A stretch of DNA of 23,356 nt from Bacteroidales bacterium (GTDB lineage Bacteria; Bacteroidota; Bacteroidia; Bacteroidales; Muribaculaceae), in NCBI GenBank assembly GCA_003150235.1, contig QAMW01000031.1:1-23356 (forward strand), read 5' to 3'. The notes under the pieces are model-generated. The model saw only the letters and a list, made by a program, of their open reading frames with translations, searched no databases and was not told the origin of the DNA. Of this stretch, positions 20,430 to 23,356 are shown one piece after another. A program made the position numbers and the translations under genes. Position 1 is the first letter of the stretch. Each line of letters starts with the position of its first letter.

Positions 20430-22184
20430 ATGAAGCAGTTTTTTACTTATGTTTTAGCTACTATAGTCGGTATAATTGTCACCTCCGTGATTGCAACAAT
20501 CGGCATGTTCCTGATGTCGGTCATGATGCTGTTTGCCGGCATGGCGACACCTACACCGAAGATATCATCCCATTCGATACTGCACGTAGCTCTTGACGGT
20601 CCGGTCGAAGAACGTGTCCAGGGCAGGAGCCTGTTTGATGAGCTTCAGGGTATGAGCGACAACGCGATTGCTCTCAATGACTTGATAAGGTCTATCGACC
20701 ATGCTGCAACCGACCCGAAGATCGAGGGCATATATCTTGATTGCCAGGGGGGTGGTAGCGGAGCTGCCACTACGGCGTATATACGCGAGGCGCTTCAGCG
20801 TTTCAAGGAATCGGGGAAGTGGGTGGTTGCATACGCTGATGCATATACTCAGTCCAATTATATTATTGCTTCTGTAGCTGACTCGATATGGCTCAATCCG
20901 CAGGGTCTGGTGGATATACACGGACTGGGAGGCACGTTGCCCTTCTTCAAGGGCTTGCTCGACAAGCTCGGTGTTGAGATGCAGGTTATAAAGGTCGGTA
21001 CGTACAAAAGTGCTGTAGAACCATATATATTGACAGAGCCGAGCGAGGCTAACCGCGAACAGATTAAGGCTTATGTCACTCCGATATGGAAATATTTCTG
21101 CGATGGCATGGCGGAGTCGCTTGGCGTTGCTCCGGAAACTGTCAACCAATGGGCCGACAGCATAATAATGACCCGCAGCCAGGAGCGCTTGCTCGTTGAC
21201 GGCGTGGTGACATCTCTTCTGTATCGTCACGAGGCGGAGGAATGGATGAAAGAACAGACGGGAAAGACCGATAAGGATGACGATCTCGAACTGGTGTCGG
21301 TGGCAAGATACGCTCAGACAATAAAGGAAAAGAAGTCGTCAAACAATATAGCTGTGCTTTACGCTGTCGGTGATATCGTCGATACCGGTGATGAAGGTAT
21401 CGTCGGCGACAAAATGGCTCCTCTTATTCTTGACCTCGCCGAGGATGATGATGTGGATGCACTTGTGTTGCGTGTCAATTCAGGTGGCGGAAGTGCTTTT
21501 GCCTCCGAACAGATATGGGAGGCGCTTGAGCAGTTCAAGTCAACAGGTAAGAAGTTTTATGTATCGATGGGCGATGTAGCTGCTTCCGGAGGCTATTATA
21601 TCTCATGCGGTGCCGACCGTATATATTGCCAGCCTGTCACTATAACCGGCTCGATAGGTATATTCGGTCTTATTCCGAGTATAAAGGGGCTGCTTAACGA
21701 GAAGCTTGGGGTTAATGTCGCTACTATAGCAACTAATCCGGAGGCTAATATAGGTATTGTCGACCCCATGACTCCGTTCCAGCGGGCATCCATGCAGGCT
21801 ATGATTGATCGCGGTTACGAGACATTTGTAGGGCGTTGTGCCGCCGGTCGTGACATGCCTGTCGACTCAATCAAGGCTATCGCCGAGGGTCGTGTATGGG
21901 ATGGCGCTACTGCACTCCGTATAGGCCTTGTGGATCAGCTTGGCGACCTTGACTGCTGTATCGCCGATCTTGCCGAGGAGTGTGGATACGATGATTATAA
22001 GGTGACTGAATATCCCGAGCCCAGAGGCGAGTGGTGGGAAGAAATGTTGTTGTCGTCGGGCAGCGTGAAGGAGCGCATTCTCAAGTCGGAACTTGGAGAG
22101 GCATATCCTTATTATATGATGATGCGCAAGATGCAGCGTATGGAACATGTGCAGTGCCGCATGGAGGAAGTTGTGATTGAATAA
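20430..22184 (+). CDS. sppA: Signal peptide peptidase SppA, 67K type
   Basis: The 584-residue protease has one N-terminal membrane helix (about 5-37) and two tandem S49 domains. The catalytic Lys193 lies in the first domain (VGTYKSAVEPY) and the nucleophile Ser386 in the second (GDVAASGGYYIS), as in E. coli SppA, where Lys and Ser come from the two halves. It degrades cleaved signal peptides in the inner membrane with its active site on the periplasmic side. A canonical promoter precedes it and lpxK follows after 22 bases; the sppA-lpxK order is common in Bacteroidales. Confidence 0.96.
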   Translation: MKQFFTYVLATIVGIIVTSVIATIGMFLMSVMMLFAGMATPTPKISSHSILHVALDGPVEERVQGRSLFDELQGMSDNAIALNDLIRSIDHAATDPKIEGIYLDCQGGGSGAATTAYIREALQRFKESGKWVVAYADAYTQSNYIIASVADSIWLNPQGLVDIHGLGGTLPFFKGLLDKLGVEMQVIKVGTYKSAVEPYILTEPSEANREQIKAYVTPIWKYFCDGMAESLGVAPETVNQWADSIIMTRSQERLLVDGVVTSLLYRHEAEEWMKEQTGKTDKDDDLELVSVARYAQTIKEKKSSNNIAVLYAVGDIVDTGDEGIVGDKMAPLILDLAEDDDVDALVLRVNSGGGSAFASEQIWEALEQFKSTGKKFYVSMGDVAASGGYYISCGADRIYCQPVTITGSIGIFGLIPSIKGLLNEKLGVNVATIATNPEANIGIVDPMTPFQRASMQAMIDRGYETFVGRCAAGRDMPVDSIKAIAEGRVWDGATALRIGLVDQLGDLDCCIADLAEECGYDDYKVTEYPEPRGEWWEEMLLSSGSVKERILKSELGEAYPYYMMMRKMQRMEHVQCRMEEVVIE

Positions 22185-22206
22185 CCGTCTATAATCAGTT
22201 AAAGCG

Positions 22207-23313
22207 ATGCGCCACAATAAATTTGTAGACACAGCACTGTTGCGCCCTATGTCATGGATATACGGGGCGGTGGTGAAGGTGCGCAATCGCTTCTTTGACT
22301 GGGGGTTGCTGAAACAACGAAAGTTTGATGTGCCGGTGGTTGTCATCGGTAATATCGCTGTGGGCGGCACAGGGAAGACACCTCATACCGAATATGTGAT
22401 AGAAATGTTGAAAAACGGGTATCATATCGGTGTATTAAGCCGTGGATATAAGCGCCATACAAAAGGCTTCGTGCTTGCCAACAGGCGGTCGTCGCCCTGG
22501 GATATCGGCGATGAGCCGTATCAGATATTTCAGAAATATGGCAATGAGGTGAGGGTCGCCGTGTGCGAGAGTCGATGCAAGGGTATCGATGAACTGTTGC
22601 GAATTGACCCTATGATTGACCTCATTTTGCTTGACGATGCGTTTCAACACCGCTATGTTGCGCCTAAGGCTGCCATAGTGCTGACAGAATGGAGCCGCCC
22701 GGTATATAACGACGACCTTATGCCCTTAGGGCGTCTCCGCGAACCTCAGAGCGCATTGCTGCGGAGCGATATTGTTGTGGTGACAAAATGTCCAAGGGAA
22801 ATACGTTCGCTGGATGTGCGGCTCATTTATGAGCATCTCGGTCTTTTTGCCTATCAGAAGGTGTATTTCTCCAATTATGTGTATGGCGGACTGGTAAGCG
22901 TGTTCCCCGATGATGTGAGATATATGCCTGACCTTGCCATGCTGGGCGAAGATGACTCGATTCTTATTGTGTCAGGCATCGCCAATCCTAAACCGTTGGT
23001 AAGATATTTGCGTAATTTCGGCGCAAAGGTCGCCGTGAAGCGTTATCCCGACCATCATAATTTCTCGCGAAGGGATTTTGAGGATATCAGAAAAGCTTAC
23101 GGACAGATGAACGGCAGAAACAAATATATTGTCACGACAGAAAAAGATGCCGTGCGCATAGCCAACAGCCCGTATTATCCTCATGAGCTTAAGGCGTCGA
23201 CATTCTATCTGCCGATAAAAGTGGAATTCCTCCCTCATAAGATGCCGCTTGGCTGTGACTCGTTTGAGAAGGAACTGCGTAGCCTCATAAATCGTCAGAC
23301 TGACAACGGATAG
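22207..23313 (+). CDS. lpxK: Tetraacyldisaccharide 4'-kinase
   Basis: The 368-residue product phosphorylates the lipid A disaccharide at the 4' position at the inner membrane. It has a hydrophobic N-terminal segment (about 10-25), the P-loop GNIAVGGTGKTP (48-59), LSRGYKR (77-83), GDEP (101-104), LDDAFQHR (142-149) and PLGRLREP, all diagnostic of LpxK. Length is somewhat greater than E. coli LpxK (328). The stop is at 23311-23313; the last 43 bases of the window show no further gene start. Confidence 0.96.
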   Translation: MRHNKFVDTALLRPMSWIYGAVVKVRNRFFDWGLLKQRKFDVPVVVIGNIAVGGTGKTPHTEYVIEMLKNGYHIGVLSRGYKRHTKGFVLANRRSSPWDIGDEPYQIFQKYGNEVRVAVCESRCKGIDELLRIDPMIDLILLDDAFQHRYVAPKAAIVLTEWSRPVYNDDLMPLGRLREPQSALLRSDIVVVTKCPREIRSLDVRLIYEHLGLFAYQKVYFSNYVYGGLVSVFPDDVRYMPDLAMLGEDDSILIVSGIANPKPLVRYLRNFGAKVAVKRYPDHHNFSRRDFEDIRKAYGQMNGRNKYIVTTEKDAVRIANSPYYPHELKASTFYLPIKVEFLPHKMPLGCDSFEKELRSLINRQTDNG

Positions 23314-23356
23314 GGCAACTTAACCGCTTTTGAAAGTGTTATATAGGAATATTCTA

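Noticed and set aside
1..23356. CRISPR arrays, tRNA or rRNA genes, complete insertion sequences
   Set aside because: No regularly spaced repeats, cloverleaf-like or rRNA-like sequence, or transposase was recognised.

Overview
The window looks like a chromosomal segment from a gut Bacteroidota of the order Bacteroidales, with a Muribaculaceae-like flavour (inference from gene content, no database search). Supporting signs are -7 elements of the Bacteroidota type TAnnTTTG with -33 TTTG about 20 bases upstream, weak Shine-Dalgarno sequences, several proteins with type IX secretion (T9SS)-like C-terminal tails, a streptopain-like C10 protease, a GH125 mannosidase, and housekeeping orders such as cmk-ispH and sppA-lpxK.

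Left part (1-8639) is accessory. A hipBA toxin-antitoxin pair (minus strand, hipA cut by the window edge) has an operator-like palindrome beside its -7 box. It is followed by five genes that all encode exported proteins: a cupin/carboxymuconolactone-decarboxylase fusion (minus), then on the plus strand an alpha/beta hydrolase, a DUF362 protein, an aldo/keto reductase and a GH125 alpha-mannosidase. The gaps between these genes hold short coding-like tails of genes whose 5' parts are gone (1865-2000, 4583-4670, 5891-5992, possibly 6932-7030), so the region appears to have been assembled and trimmed by insertions and deletions.

The centre (8680-12844, plus) is a tightly packed housekeeping operon: cmk, ispH, a DEDDh exonuclease, a small lipoprotein, a polyprenyl diphosphate synthase and a TatD nuclease, joined by overlaps of 4-11 bases or a 5-base gap. 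Its promoter is visible just upstream of cmk. It converges on a CotH-like exported kinase with a T9SS-like tail (minus).

The right part has grpE-dnaJ (minus, with a clear terminator), then a minus-strand operon of C10 protease, conserved lipoprotein and ispE in which both junctions are 4-base ATGA overlaps. A divergent promoter region with two near-identical canonical promoters separates this from sppA-lpxK (plus). Isoprenoid synthesis is represented three times (ispH, ispE, polyprenyl synthase), envelope biogenesis by lpxK and sppA, and proteostasis by grpE-dnaJ.

No rRNA, tRNA, CRISPR array or complete insertion sequence was recognised. The best candidates for something undescribed are the exported enzyme cluster 2002-8639 with its atypical aldo/keto reductase, the tandem sorting-tail remnant behind the DUF362 gene, and the translationally coupled protease-lipoprotein-ispE operon.
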